Part shown: positions 1-10,249 of the stretch, piece after piece
Position numbering within the stretch: position 1 is the stretch's first letter
Layout of the letters: each line of letters opens with the position of its first letter
Origin: an uncultured Saprospiraceae bacterium
GTDB lineage: Bacteria > Bacteroidota > Bacteroidia > Chitinophagales > Saprospiraceae
Reading direction: 5' to 3'
Assembly: GCA_937959115.1 (NCBI GenBank)
Contig: CALGAW010000011.1
Span: 1-64,000, forward strand
Length of the DNA stretch: 64,000 nt
Program-made: the position numbers and the translations under genes
The notes under the pieces: generated by a model
Told to the model about the DNA's origin: nothing
The model's database searches: none
Seen by the model: only the letters and a program-made list of their open reading frames with translations

Positions 1-803
1 CACCAAGTCCTTTTAATCTTAGACTCCATTACACAGCTGTGACCTACAGAATAATCCCAAGAATAACAGTATTGGCATGATCCGCCATATACAGGAGTAG
101 CAATAAGGAATAACTGCATGTCAGCATAGACTCTTTTTTTACCTCTTGAGCTACCATTTCCATCCACACAGGTCCATTGTATACCACAATCCCATCGGCT
201 GTAATCTTCTAGTGAATGCATATAATCAAGGACAAATACTCCTGCTTCTTCATCTGTTTCCAGCGAGACTAGAGCAGCATTAAGTTTTGCCTCATCCCTA
301 TCTGTAATAATGACCTGGTGTTGGTCAGTAAAACAATGGAGCATATCATTAATAATGACTTTTCCTTTTGCATCAATAAGACTTGTCAGTATTGGATTTT
401 TTACTGGTAATTCAAACTCGTTTTCATTGTTAATATAGTTTCTATAATTGGATTTGAAGTTATTAAATGAAGATTCATCCTCCACCTTATCGAACTCATT
501 CGAAACAGCAGCATAGCTTTTTCTTAAGGAGTTAAACCCTAATTGTGCTTCCCAGTTTTCGAATGCCTCGTCAGTAAAAAATCGAGTTTCATTGTCGGAA
601 AGGAATTCTACTGCATCCATGAATGATTCTAAGGAGTTGAAGTTCATTAGTCCGTCTATTACCTCAACGTCTAAATCTACTTTAGAAGCAGGTTGACTAA
701 TACCATCATCAGTTGTAGCAATTTTGATATCCTCTTTGTTGCAAGAAAATACAGTGCATAGACCAATTAGCAGTGCGAGAAGAATTAAATTTTTAGTTTT
801 CAT
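1..803 (-). CDS. Lipoprotein of unknown function, 3' end cut off by the window edge
   Basis: The frame opens with ATG at 803 and stays open to base 1, giving at least 267 residues with no stop seen. The N-terminus is a lipoprotein signal (MKTKNLILLALLIGLCTVFSC, lipobox VFSC), so the protein is probably anchored in the envelope. The rest has no catalytic motif I recognise. The mature part (EVIDGLMNFNSLESFMDAVEF, then KNPILTSLIDAKGKVIINDM) aligns by eye with the next gene at 1072-2064, so the two look like tandem paralogues. The Cys/Trp-rich tail (WDCGIQWTC, GGSCQYCYSWDY) suggests a disulfide-stabilised C-terminal domain. The family is unknown. Confidence 0.75.
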   Translation of the reverse strand, partial: MKTKNLILLALLIGLCTVFSCNKEDIKIATTDDGISQPASKVDLDVEVIDGLMNFNSLESFMDAVEFLSDNETRFFTDEAFENWEAQLGFNSLRKSYAAVSNEFDKVEDESSFNNFKSNYRNYINNENEFELPVKNPILTSLIDAKGKVIINDMLHCFTDQHQVIITDRDEAKLNAALVSLETDEEAGVFVLDYMHSLEDYSRWDCGIQWTCVDGNGSSRGKKRVYADMQLFLIATPVYGGSCQYCYSWDYSVGHSCVMESKIKRTW

Positions 804-1071
804 GATTTAAATAATAGATTGCCTACTCTTTGAAAGGTTTTTCGGCTTACACCTGTCTTATAAAATTGATAATGGTGATAATGGGTGTTACAAGGTCAAT
901 TTGTTTTCCGATATTGAATCAGAACAGACTCAAGTGAAAGAAATATGAGGTTGGAGCATTTCCGTGACCTAATCTATATCCATTAACACATTACGATATA
1001 GAATGATTAAGCTTAGGGTTTAACCCCATTTCCCCATTTCTTTCTAGTAGTTTTGAGCAGAAGGTGTTGAT

Positions 1072-2064
1072 TTACCAACAATCAATTTCAGCTCCAGGTG
1101 AGCTAACACCACCTGACCAATAGTTTGCATCAAGTCTATATATTTCTAGGAACCAATCTGTAATTTCATTAAAAGGTACTCCTCGCTTTATATTCAATGT
1201 AGGCGTCCAGTTTATTCCCCACCAATTATTCGTATTATAAAAGGTTTCTTTATTATTTTCCTGCCCGTTGACAGTCCACCACCAACAAGTTGAAATGTTT
1301 AGGTAATTGCTTGTTCTGTAAGTTTTCCAAGATCCTTTACAATTGTTTCTTCGTTTGTAAGGCGTTCCTTCGAACCTAATTTTACCATATACATCCCATA
1401 GTCCTTTGGAGTTGTCATAAAAAGCCAAACTTACATCCTTTACTGTAATCGTTACTTTTCTGCTACATTTTGCCTTAGATGCAGTGTTATAGGTAGGATG
1501 ACAATTACCTCTTAACGCTGTTTCCTCTTGGTGCTTAATTGTAAAAGGCCTTTCATTTTCAAACAGTTCATCTTTTAGTTTATCAACTGCATTAGTATAG
1601 ACTCGATCTTCCTCTTTCCCATATTTATAAATATTAGCACCAATCACTACAATTCCTTGTCTATTAAGCACTGGAGCTAGAGAGGGTTTGTTTATCACAT
1701 AGTCAAGATTTTCTGTAATAATATCAGCATTAGATTGGAGAATACTATTGTACGTATCACCTTCTTCTAATTGGGAAAGTTCAGTTTTTACGTTGTTGTT
1801 TAGAAGCTCTAAAGAAGTAAAAAATTTATTTGCCTCTTGAATTCGGTTTTCTTCAGCTAGGAGATTTAATTCTTCGCTTTTTTGGATAAAATGATCTACA
1901 TTTTTAAAGTGCAATGTCCCTTCAATAACGGGAACATCGAAGTATTTTAATTCTTCATTCTGAGCTTCAAGCAAAAGATCACTTTCAACCTCTCTCGAGC
2001 AAGAGGTAAAAAGTAGGGATAAGGAGAGAATTAACCCTCCAATTAAAATAATTGAATTTTTCAT
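1072..2064 (-). CDS. Lipoprotein of unknown function, paralogue of the upstream-coordinate neighbour
   Basis: 330 residues. Signal peptide and lipobox are MKNSIILIGGLILSLSLLFTSC, with the lipidated Cys at residue 22. The mature N-terminal region (VIEGTLHFKNVDHFIQKSEEL, about residues 46-66) and the motif NRQGIVVIGANIYKYGKEEDR (about 134-154) correspond to similar segments in the protein at 1-803. The C-terminal third is rich in Trp and Cys (CSRKVTITVKD, STCWWWTVNG, NYWSGG, EIDCW) and is probably a beta-rich secreted domain. No enzyme motif was found. It is transcribed in the same direction as its paralogue with a 268-bp gap, so each may have its own promoter. The function is unknown; lineage-specific surface lipoprotein is the best description. 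Confidence 0.8.
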   Translation of the reverse strand: MKNSIILIGGLILSLSLLFTSCSREVESDLLLEAQNEELKYFDVPVIEGTLHFKNVDHFIQKSEELNLLAEENRIQEANKFFTSLELLNNNVKTELSQLEEGDTYNSILQSNADIITENLDYVINKPSLAPVLNRQGIVVIGANIYKYGKEEDRVYTNAVDKLKDELFENERPFTIKHQEETALRGNCHPTYNTASKAKCSRKVTITVKDVSLAFYDNSKGLWDVYGKIRFEGTPYKRRNNCKGSWKTYRTSNYLNISTCWWWTVNGQENNKETFYNTNNWWGINWTPTLNIKRGVPFNEITDWFLEIYRLDANYWSGGVSSPGAEIDCW

Positions 2065-2449
2065 TTTGATTATTTTTAGTTATTAATTTTGTTAAAGTGT
2101 TAAGCCTTATTTGTTTCTTCAATACAATTTTTTCTGTTTCAATTTTATGTTATAAACTAATCACGTGATGTAATTATGAAAAGCAAGTCCATTGGCTTCC
2201 AATCAAATTCATGTAATACATTATTTTTATTGATCAATTACAATATCAAAAGTAGGGAACTATACTTCATGAAAATTGTACTTAAGTTCCTATTATAGCA
2301 TTATATATTTATCTATATGATTATTACTATTTTAATTTATCAGTCTTGTTAATTGATTAATTAGACCTCAATGCATTACTTTTACAAAATAAATCCGACC
2401 ATTTAGATATAGAAATTCAATCCAGTATAGCATTACATTTTAATTAAAT
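2065..2449. other. AT-rich divergent intergenic region
   Basis: This stretch separates the start codons of two divergent genes (minus-strand lipoprotein and plus-strand 2450 gene), so both promoters should lie here. I see no clear TAnnTTTG box, hairpin or repeat. Confidence 0.5.
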
Positions 2450-3883
2450 ATGAAAAAAGATCGTTTATTAAAATTATTGATTAGCTTAAATTCTAAAGAA
2501 TTAAAGGGATTGGAAGAAATCGTGCACTCCCCATTCTTCAATAAGGATAAAAAATGCATTGCCTTATTCGAGGCTATTAAAGAATATGCACCAGATTTTG
2601 AATTGACTGCTGAAATCAAGGATGGAATCGCCCAACAAATTGTACCCAGCAAAAAATGGAATGATGCTTCAGTAAGTTTTTTAAGATCAAGACTGATCAA
2701 ACTAATCAATGAATTATTCGTGTTTCAAGAACTCCAGGAACGGAGAGATTACAAAAGTCACCTTCTAATAAAAGCTTTATTGAAGCATCAGAATAACAAT
2801 TATGCCTTGAGTATTTATAACGAAGTGAATAATCTAAACAAGAATCGGATCAAGACTGATGTTGACTTCTACTACGAACAATTTTTGATTGAAGAAAAAT
2901 TTACAGAATATCTGGAATTGGAAAAAGGTAGAACATCAAGGAGCAATCTGGTAAAACTGCATCAAAGTTTGGACACCTATTATATCGCTAGAAAATTAAA
3001 TCTGTCCGCTGAAATACTAAGTACAAAACAAATTATAGGGATCGACTATGATGATGAAATACTTCACAACATTGAACATTTGATTACCCTTCCCAAATAT
3101 CAGGAGAATAACTTCATTAAGCTATACTACTTTGTTCTTCAAATATTAAAAGATGAAGAAAATGAAGATGCTTATCATTCTTTTGTTGAACTATTGGATT
3201 CAAGTATTTCAAAGACTTTTTATATCTCAGACATCAATATATTTTACACACACGCAATTAATTACTGTATAAAGAGAATTAAAAAAGGAAGAAAAGAGTT
3301 TAAACAGCATTTATTCTCAATATATCTAGCGTTAATTGACAACCGATTGATCTACGATGGGAACTACATCCTTGTCAATCGAATGAAAAACATTATTTCA
3401 ATTTCCTGCCAGTTAGGAAAAATAGATTGGGCAAAACAGTTTTTGGATCATTATCAACGAGACTTGAATCCGAAAATCAAGGAATCATCAACCCAAATGT
3501 TTAAGGCGTTTATCTGTTTTTACAACAAGGATTACAAGGGGACTTTATTCGAACTAGCACAAATTCAATCCGATATTGATGCGCTGTTTTTCCTTAATAT
3601 TAGAACGTTTCAGCTTAGATGTTACTATGAGCTCTTTGAAAGTGAGGCGTTCCACAGTCTTTATAAAACGTTTAGAGACTACCTACGAAGAACAAAAAAG
3701 GAAATAGCAACCTCTAAGAAACAATCACATGCTAGCTTCAATAGAATTGCCTATATGCTCTTCAGAAAAAAGGAAGGCTTCAGCTCTAAGTCAAGCACAG
3801 ATATCAGACATAAGATTGAAGAAACCAAACCCCTCGAACTAAAATCATGGCTATTAGAAAAATGTAATGAGCTTGACAACTAA
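2450..3883 (+). CDS. Large helical cytoplasmic protein of unknown function
   Basis: 477 residues with no signal peptide and no membrane segment. The sequence is Lys/Glu/Leu-rich and looks all-helical throughout, for example SLNSKELKGLEEIVHSPFFN at the N-terminus and LIKLINELFVFQELQERRDY near residue 90. The periodicity suggests a helical-repeat (TPR-like) solenoid, but no canonical TPR consensus can be read. It ends 36 bp before the convergent GH43 gene. I do not recognise the family; a regulatory or scaffold role is only a guess from the fold. Confidence 0.75.
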   Translation: MKKDRLLKLLISLNSKELKGLEEIVHSPFFNKDKKCIALFEAIKEYAPDFELTAEIKDGIAQQIVPSKKWNDASVSFLRSRLIKLINELFVFQELQERRDYKSHLLIKALLKHQNNNYALSIYNEVNNLNKNRIKTDVDFYYEQFLIEEKFTEYLELEKGRTSRSNLVKLHQSLDTYYIARKLNLSAEILSTKQIIGIDYDDEILHNIEHLITLPKYQENNFIKLYYFVLQILKDEENEDAYHSFVELLDSSISKTFYISDINIFYTHAINYCIKRIKKGRKEFKQHLFSIYLALIDNRLIYDGNYILVNRMKNIISISCQLGKIDWAKQFLDHYQRDLNPKIKESSTQMFKAFICFYNKDYKGTLFELAQIQSDIDALFFLNIRTFQLRCYYELFESEAFHSLYKTFRDYLRRTKKEIATSKKQSHASFNRIAYMLFRKKEGFSSKSSTDIRHKIEETKPLELKSWLLEKCNELDN

Positions 3884-3919
3884 AAACCTCAACTGCGAAT
3901 CGACTCCTAGGAAGTCAGT

Positions 3920-5665
3920 CTAATCAATCTCAAAACCTGATCCAGATCCAGGCAATACATGCGGAATACCACTCGCATCAAACTCCACATCACCAACATA
4001 AAACTCACGTTGATTACCATTCCCGTTTCTACCATGAAAGATAATCCCCAGATCATTACCATTCGTCTTAAAAAACGAACCGCCACCAGGCCCTTTTAGG
4101 GCTGAGGCATGCCCCATCGAAAGCATCGCTCCATTGTACAACCGAGTGTAAGGACCAAGTAGATTATCCGAAACTGCGACTCCTGTGTTATACGTATCTT
4201 GAAACCAGTGATGCGTTGAATAAATCATATAGTATTTTGCATCGTGCTCATTAAAATAGATCGACGGATTCTCAATCAACACATCCTCGGTAGCTCCTTG
4301 CTGAAAACTCAATAAGGTATAGTGTGGTCCGACGATAGACAATCCATTGGCCGACAACTCTACTGCGAATAGTTGTGTCACGCCACCCACTGCATTCGCA
4401 TCCGACTTCCAAAGCAAATAGGTCTTGCCTGATATCGGATCCGTAAAAGGCTCAGGATCAATCGCACCCCAGACATCAGCCCTCAAGATCAAAGGCGTAT
4501 TTCCTACATGTGTGTAGGGTCCTTGTGGCGTACTGCTTGTAGCAACGCCAATTCCCATTACATTATACGAACTACCATTTGGCTTTTGCTTCGTTGTATT
4601 CGACTGATTCACATAATACAGCACATACTGATTGCCAAATTTCTTCACGCCTGGTGCCCAAAAATAATTTGGATTGCCAGAAGACCAAGCAGGAAAACCA
4701 GACAGAGCATCCCCTTCATTGGTATAATTCACAAAATCAGTGGTGCTCTTTACTGGGATTCGATATCCGCCTGTATTTGTTGCATAACAGTAATATTTTG
4801 GGCCAGTATCATTCAATAAAAAGGGATCAGCAAATACAACTCCTGCCCCCTCACTCGTAATTACTGTAGAAGACCGATTTATCGGTATACTAGGTGCTTC
4901 TGAGTGGTGAAAGTCAGCATAGTGCACGTCACCATTCCAGCCATAAAGGATCACGTCTACATTGTTCGTCAAAATACTAGAATTAAGAATCTTGCGAATG
5001 TGTTGACCATTGATGTAAAAATGAAGGTTTCTTCGACCATTCACGACAGCGGTCCCTACGACTTTTAGGACGGATTCGGTTCCGTAATAGTTGATTTTGT
5101 TGGGTGCTGTAAATGCAGTCTGCCCAGATGCATAGATCTTTAAGTCTTGTCCTTCCACAGCGAGCTCCACAAAACTAGAGAAGGAGGTTGTCCCTGTGCT
5201 ATTTAGGTTAATTATGGCATTGACTCCTGTAAAGCTTTTGACTCTGACACTTACTTCGAAGGCTTTGCCTGCTGCGGCCACTGGTGCTTTATACCCATAT
5301 CGATTACCGGTAGAGTTGGATTGTACAAGGATCGACCCATCTCCATAATGGACGACATTTCCTTGTGGCTGTCCATTGAATCCACCTTCCATAAACGGTA
5401 AATTTCCCCCAAAATTTCCTTGATCTACATCAGGCACGGTAGAGAGCATACATCTCCATTTCCCAGTAGCGGAAACGTAAAAACAAGGAGACATAAGTCC
5501 TGTATCAAACACCATTTGTCCATTGGACGGATTTGGTAAATTCTGACGTTCTGTAGTGGTCATTCTAGACAACCAAGTTCCTGTAGGAGACACTTCAAAT
5601 TCTTGCTGGGCAAAGAGCGTATTTATTAAGAATAGCAAACAAAAAAATCCTAGGGTAGATTTCAT
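3920..5665 (-). CDS. Secreted GH43-like five-bladed propeller glycosidase (arabinan/xylan type)
   Basis: 581 residues with a cleavable signal peptide (MKSTLGFFCLLFLINTLFAQQ). Residues 31-73 carry the LSRMTTTERQNLPNPSNGQMVF motif common at the front of Bacteroidota surface proteins. Residues ~75-255 look like a beta-sandwich (LamG/DUF1080-like). Residues ~265-570 form a GH43-type propeller. Candidate catalytic triad: Asp280 (FADPF, base), Asp403 (AIDPEPF, pKa modulator) and Glu465 (LIENPS, acid), each in the expected family context. GH43 enzymes cleave arabinose- or xylose-containing plant glycans; the exact substrate cannot be told. No C-terminal sorting domain is visible. No SusC/D pair is adjacent, so this is not a classical polysaccharide utilisation locus. 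Confidence 0.85.
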   Translation of the reverse strand: MKSTLGFFCLLFLINTLFAQQEFEVSPTGTWLSRMTTTERQNLPNPSNGQMVFDTGLMSPCFYVSATGKWRCMLSTVPDVDQGNFGGNLPFMEGGFNGQPQGNVVHYGDGSILVQSNSTGNRYGYKAPVAAAGKAFEVSVRVKSFTGVNAIINLNSTGTTSFSSFVELAVEGQDLKIYASGQTAFTAPNKINYYGTESVLKVVGTAVVNGRRNLHFYINGQHIRKILNSSILTNNVDVILYGWNGDVHYADFHHSEAPSIPINRSSTVITSEGAGVVFADPFLLNDTGPKYYCYATNTGGYRIPVKSTTDFVNYTNEGDALSGFPAWSSGNPNYFWAPGVKKFGNQYVLYYVNQSNTTKQKPNGSSYNVMGIGVATSSTPQGPYTHVGNTPLILRADVWGAIDPEPFTDPISGKTYLLWKSDANAVGGVTQLFAVELSANGLSIVGPHYTLLSFQQGATEDVLIENPSIYFNEHDAKYYMIYSTHHWFQDTYNTGVAVSDNLLGPYTRLYNGAMLSMGHASALKGPGGGSFFKTNGNDLGIIFHGRNGNGNQREFYVGDVEFDASGIPHVLPGSGSGFEID

Positions 5666-5841
5666 AATTCAAGTCATTTGTTCTCTAAAAATAAGCTTCT
5701 ATTCTATAATTTGCTAATTATTAATGGTTAAATCCATCGTTTCTTTTCAGTAGATTCTAATCAATGCGTATATCATGAAATTAGATTTTACTTTATCTTA
5801 TCAATTCAGTTTAAATACAAGATCAAAAGCATTTGCTTTCA

Positions 5842-8769
5842 TTACTCCACTGGCTTCCCGTTTTTATCAACTAAAATTGGAGTTCCGAGTCCAGCTTCCT
5901 TCAAGCGATCAAATTGAGTCGCTTTGTCACCCACGATCAAGTAAATCATCTTATTAGGATCAATGTGTTTCCCTACCGTTTCTTTTGCTGATGCAAGTGT
6001 CATGTCTGCTAGGATACGCTCTTCGTTTTTAATATAATCCATCGGCAAACCAAAGGTACTAATGTTGTGAAGGAGCCCTAATTTATTACTAAGCGTTTCA
6101 AAGGCCAAAGCATTGCTTTTTAGCATTGAGTTTTGTGTCTTCTTCAAGTCCTCAGCATTGTAATCATTTTTATAATTTTTAAGGATATCGTAGAAGGTTT
6201 GAATGGATTCTAAGGTCACATTCGAACGAACGCTACTTGAAGCGCCAAAGTATCCTTGGTCAATTCGTTTCGGGAAGAAACTGTAGGCACCATAAGTATA
6301 TCCTTTTTCTTCTCTCAATGTCTGAAACAACTTACCAGAGCTACCACCACCTAAGGTCTCATTGACTACAACCGCCTTGTGAAAATCTGGATGATTGGCA
6401 GGCAGATAAGGCGAAACAATCCGAATGATAGATTGCTTGGCGTTCGGGATATCATGAAAGTACAGCTTAGGAGCAGTTGGTGCAGCAGGCATCGCAAACT
6501 CAGGAAACTCGACTGGCTTTGCCTCCCAGTTCAACTCAAATGTTCTAAGCGAAGTTCGCACTCGGGCTTCAGAAACATCACCTACTACATGAAAACTAGC
6601 GACGGAAGGGGAAAACGCCTTCTGATAATACAACTGCACTTCGTCCATCGTCATTGCCTCCACCGTCTCAATTGTTCCCATGGTATTATTAGAGAAAATA
6701 TTGTCATTTCCATACAGCAGCTTACTCGAAAGATTTCTTGCTACTTGATTTGGCTGAACGCTTTGCTGTTGGATTTGAGCAATCGTGCTTTTCTTGATTC
6801 GAGCGAACTCTGTCTCGTCCCAACGTGGGTTTAAGATCATCTCTTCTACCAGGCTCAATACTTTCTCATAGTTCCGAGCAAGGCAGTTACCGCTTATCGT
6901 AATGTATTCAGGACTTGTTGTCATAGAGATGTTCGCGCCTAACAACCCAATCGCGTCTTCTAATTGCTCAGGTGTTTTAGTAGCCGTCCCTTCCATCAAT
7001 AAGTCTGTAATTAGGTTTGCTGCACCAACTTTCTTTGGGTTGTCAAGTGCCAATCCACCTCTCAAGCGTATGCTGAAAGCGACAAGGGGCAATTCGTTAT
7101 TCTCTACACCGTAAAACTTCAAACCGTTTGGCAGACTGCCATTATAGATCTCAGGCAAGTCAATGGTTGGGGCATCTCCAAATGGTGGCTCGATCATTCG
7201 ATCCAACTTAGATGGCGTTTTCTTAATGTCTTCCAAGTCACCTTCATCCATTGGCGGTTTTTCATTTCCTTCCACGATTTCTTCCTCTACAATGCTTGCT
7301 TTTGTTGCGCCTTCAAGTGCGAGGTCAAGTTTCCCTTTTGGTACAAAGCTAGTAGCGATATAGTTTTTGTCCTTGATGTATTTGTTATACACGCGCATCA
7401 CGTCTTCCTTCTTCACGGCAAGAATATTGACAATTTCCTTACTCGCATATCCTGGATCATCATTGAACACATTATAGGAAGCCAATTGGAATGATTTTCC
7501 TAGTAAGCTTGAAACACCATTATAGAAATTAGTCTCTTGTTTATTCTTGATGCGCTCCATGTCTTTTCGGTCGATTCCATTGCGCTCAAAGTTTTCGAGG
7601 GCGGTGAATACACCTTTGTGCAGTTGATCAAGGTCTACACCTTCATTTCCAGTAATCGAAATATAAAACGAACCTGCAATTTCCTGCCCTCGATTGTAAG
7701 AGCTGGTTTTAGGAGCCAGTTTACTGTTTTCTACAATTTCTTTATAGAGCGGTGCCCGTTTCCCGTTAGACAATAGTTCTCCCAAGTAATCTAGTGCATA
7801 TCGATCTGGATGTTTGTCCTCCACAGTAGGAAACACCAACGTTAGTTTTGGCAGTTTTGCAAAGTTATCTTCATGGTAGAATGAAACGGTCGAATTTAAT
7901 TTCCCAAGCCTTGGTTGTAATGGTTCTGCTGTTGCTTTTGCAGGGATTTCTTCGAAGTATTTATTGACAAGTGCTTTCACTTCTGCTTGATCAATATCAC
8001 CTGCTACAACAAGCGTAGCGTTGTTTGGTCCGTACCATTTTTCATAAAATTCAACGACATCTTCTAGTGTTGCATTTTGCAAATCCTCCAAACTACCAAT
8101 GACTTGCCAGTTGTAAGGATGACCTTCTGGGTACAACGCCTTATCAATGACATAATTCGTATGTCCGTATGGACGATTATCAACTCGTTGCCGTTTTTCG
8201 TTTTTCACGACTTGCTTTTCATTTTCGAGCGCAGCCACGGTGACGGTGTTAATAAAAAAGCCCATTCGATCTGCTTCCATCCAGAGTACTTTTTCTAATG
8301 CATCTTTTGGAATAACTTCATAATAGATGGTACCATCATTCCAAGTACCACCATTAAACTCTCCACCATATTCGCTAATTTTTTTGAAAAACTTGCCCTT
8401 TCCTACATTTTCAGAAGCTTGAAATAGCATGTGCTCGTAGAAGTGAGCAAATCCTGTACGTCCTGGCTTCTCTCTATTTGATCCAACATGAAACAGAATA
8501 GCGATAGACACGATCGGGTCAGACTTATCCGTATGGAGCACTACGTCAAGCCCATTGTCAAGTGTATACTTCTCGTAATCGAGTTTGAAGTCGGTCTTTT
8601 GTGCTGCAGATCCAACCGCTTCCCCTACTGCTTCTGCTGCGTTTGCTACTGCATTTTCAGCATCGGCAGCCTGTTGAGTATCTTTTAAAGAGGTGGTCGC
8701 TTTGGGTGTGCAACCAAGGATAAAAATGCAACAACCCAAAAAGAAAAAAAATGGAGATATACGGTTCAT
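5842..8769 (-). CDS. M16 (pitrilysin-family) zinc peptidase, double-domain lipoprotein
   Basis: 975 residues. The N-terminus MNRISPFFFFLGCCIFILGC is a lipoprotein signal, followed by an Ala-rich linker. The first M16 unit (~60-500) has the inverted zinc motif HFYEH (His109, Glu112, His113) and the downstream ligand region ENEKQVVKNEKRQ (Glu184/Glu191). The second unit (~530-960) lacks HxxEH but keeps the REEKGYTYGAY Arg/Tyr motif of the non-catalytic partner half. This single-chain, two-half arrangement is typical of bacterial M16B proteases, which degrade unfolded peptides in a clam-shell chamber. It is probably attached to the outer or inner membrane facing the periplasm. It stands alone, with 176 bp to the GH43 gene and 250 bp to the divergent gene at 9020. 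Confidence 0.93.
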   Translation of the reverse strand: MNRISPFFFFLGCCIFILGCTPKATTSLKDTQQAADAENAVANAAEAVGEAVGSAAQKTDFKLDYEKYTLDNGLDVVLHTDKSDPIVSIAILFHVGSNREKPGRTGFAHFYEHMLFQASENVGKGKFFKKISEYGGEFNGGTWNDGTIYYEVIPKDALEKVLWMEADRMGFFINTVTVAALENEKQVVKNEKRQRVDNRPYGHTNYVIDKALYPEGHPYNWQVIGSLEDLQNATLEDVVEFYEKWYGPNNATLVVAGDIDQAEVKALVNKYFEEIPAKATAEPLQPRLGKLNSTVSFYHEDNFAKLPKLTLVFPTVEDKHPDRYALDYLGELLSNGKRAPLYKEIVENSKLAPKTSSYNRGQEIAGSFYISITGNEGVDLDQLHKGVFTALENFERNGIDRKDMERIKNKQETNFYNGVSSLLGKSFQLASYNVFNDDPGYASKEIVNILAVKKEDVMRVYNKYIKDKNYIATSFVPKGKLDLALEGATKASIVEEEIVEGNEKPPMDEGDLEDIKKTPSKLDRMIEPPFGDAPTIDLPEIYNGSLPNGLKFYGVENNELPLVAFSIRLRGGLALDNPKKVGAANLITDLLMEGTATKTPEQLEDAIGLLGANISMTTSPEYITISGNCLARNYEKVLSLVEEMILNPRWDETEFARIKKSTIAQIQQQSVQPNQVARNLSSKLLYGNDNIFSNNTMGTIETVEAMTMDEVQLYYQKAFSPSVASFHVVGDVSEARVRTSLRTFELNWEAKPVEFPEFAMPAAPTAPKLYFHDIPNAKQSIIRIVSPYLPANHPDFHKAVVVNETLGGGSSGKLFQTLREEKGYTYGAYSFFPKRIDQGYFGASSSVRSNVTLESIQTFYDILKNYKNDYNAEDLKKTQNSMLKSNALAFETLSNKLGLLHNISTFGLPMDYIKNEERILADMTLASAKETVGKHIDPNKMIYLIVGDKATQFDRLKEAGLGTPILVDKNGKPVE

Positions 8770-9019
8770 GATTTTTTGTTTTAATTTAATGGCTGCTAAA
8801 ATAATTAAATCCTAGCAAGAAAAGGACGGAGATAGATAGAAACTGAATAATATTCGACGAAATTTAGATCGTAGAGAAAATTTACAAATTTCTAACACCT
8901 AAACGATTAAAACAATACAATAATTTCTATAATAGGGAACAAAACTATTGTGTATTATTGTTATAATAGAATATCATAGGTTTTCTAGATGAATCAACTG
9001 AAAAAAGTACGATCAACGA

Positions 9020-10219
9020 ATGAATGAAAACAAAATACAAATACTATTAAAAGAGCACAATATCCACATAAACATAGACGAGGATGTGATTGATATTGTT
9101 GAGAATTTAAAAAGTGATCAATTCAAATTTATAACTAAAACTGCAGAGATACTGCTGGGAATCGGGATCTTTGTCTTATTCAACGCAAGCTTTATTCTTC
9201 TTGGATTCATTGCAATTATTATATACATAGTAAGCGTTTATTCCCAATGGCGGTTGCTAGAACTTTTAATCAATAAACTTCATTTTTTTCAGAAAAAAGG
9301 GATCACTGTTTTGACCAACCAACGTGTTATTCTCCCTTCAAAACGTTCAATAGCTTGGAGAAATGTTTACAACCTAAAAAAACAAGTGAATGGCGCGGAC
9401 AGATTCATTGTGTTGGATTTAGAACCGTTTAAAGTTGAATATAATCTTGACGGTTCGTTCTTAGATTCCACAATCGAAAAAGATCACTTCATTTTTATTG
9501 GTGGCAAGTATGATGCGGAAGAGTTGATCAAACAAATAACACCGTTCTGGCTGGACCAAGGTCCGATTGGTAGTCTGGAATCTGATAAAAAGGCGTTGAT
9601 GGATCAATTTAATCTTCGAGTTACTAGACAGCAAAATCACCTGAGCTTACTCACTGGGAAACATGAAGACTTCACTCTAAATTACACACACGTCAAGCAA
9701 TTCCCAGTTAGAAAACTTGCCATTTCTGTAGAATTTAAGCAACCAATTACAGCATTTCTAAGCATTGACAAGGAGAATATAGGAACACAATTCCAACAAG
9801 CGATTGGATTCAAAGACATTCAAATTGGCCAATCACACTTAGATCGAGAACTGAGAATATTAGGGAGTCATCCAGAATTTACACAACAGCTTTTCACCAC
9901 TGAGATCATGGATAATTTCGAGCGATTCCTAGCCGTTGGATCACTTAAAATTGACTTTGGAGCACCTGTTAAACAATTTCAGCTCAAAAGTGCATCGTCC
10001 AGCAACACAGACACTGAAGAAGTACTAGACATGCAGCTTGCTAAAGATAACAGCAAAACATCAAATGAATTGCAACACAAGGGACATTCGACACTTCAGC
10101 TAACTGTCCTCATCAATAATAAGAGTGGTCTGCGTACTAAATCAGTTTTGCCATTAACAGAAAATCTGATTGAGACTGCTTTACACATTGCCAATCAGCT
10201 CAATACGATTAGAGATTAA
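9020..10219 (+). CDS. Membrane protein with two TM helices and PH-like domain, unknown role
   Basis: 399 residues. Two closely spaced hydrophobic helices at about residues 39-56 and 58-75 would form a hairpin anchor. They are followed by VLTNQRVILPSKRSIAWRNV (~93-112), which resembles the start of bacterial PH-like (bPH2/YdbT-type) domains. The remainder, about 170-390, is soluble and mixed alpha/beta, with no enzyme motif. It is divergent from the M16 protease gene and convergent with the methyltransferase-like gene. The family is not recognised with confidence. Confidence 0.7.
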   Translation: MNENKIQILLKEHNIHINIDEDVIDIVENLKSDQFKFITKTAEILLGIGIFVLFNASFILLGFIAIIIYIVSVYSQWRLLELLINKLHFFQKKGITVLTNQRVILPSKRSIAWRNVYNLKKQVNGADRFIVLDLEPFKVEYNLDGSFLDSTIEKDHFIFIGGKYDAEELIKQITPFWLDQGPIGSLESDKKALMDQFNLRVTRQQNHLSLLTGKHEDFTLNYTHVKQFPVRKLAISVEFKQPITAFLSIDKENIGTQFQQAIGFKDIQIGQSHLDRELRILGSHPEFTQQLFTTEIMDNFERFLAVGSLKIDFGAPVKQFQLKSASSSNTDTEEVLDMQLAKDNSKTSNELQHKGHSTLQLTVLINNKSGLRTKSVLPLTENLIETALHIANQLNTIRD

Positions 10220-10249
10220 TATCAAGATTATAGTTTTTCCTTAAAGACA

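Noticed and set aside
3884-3919. Imperfect palindrome CGACTCCTAGGAAGTC in the convergent gap
   Set aside because: Short stem with a bulge and no U-run; not strong enough to call a terminator.
6379-6834. 151-residue plus-strand frame inside the M16 protease gene
   Set aside because: Antisense shadow; the protease frame has clear family motifs.
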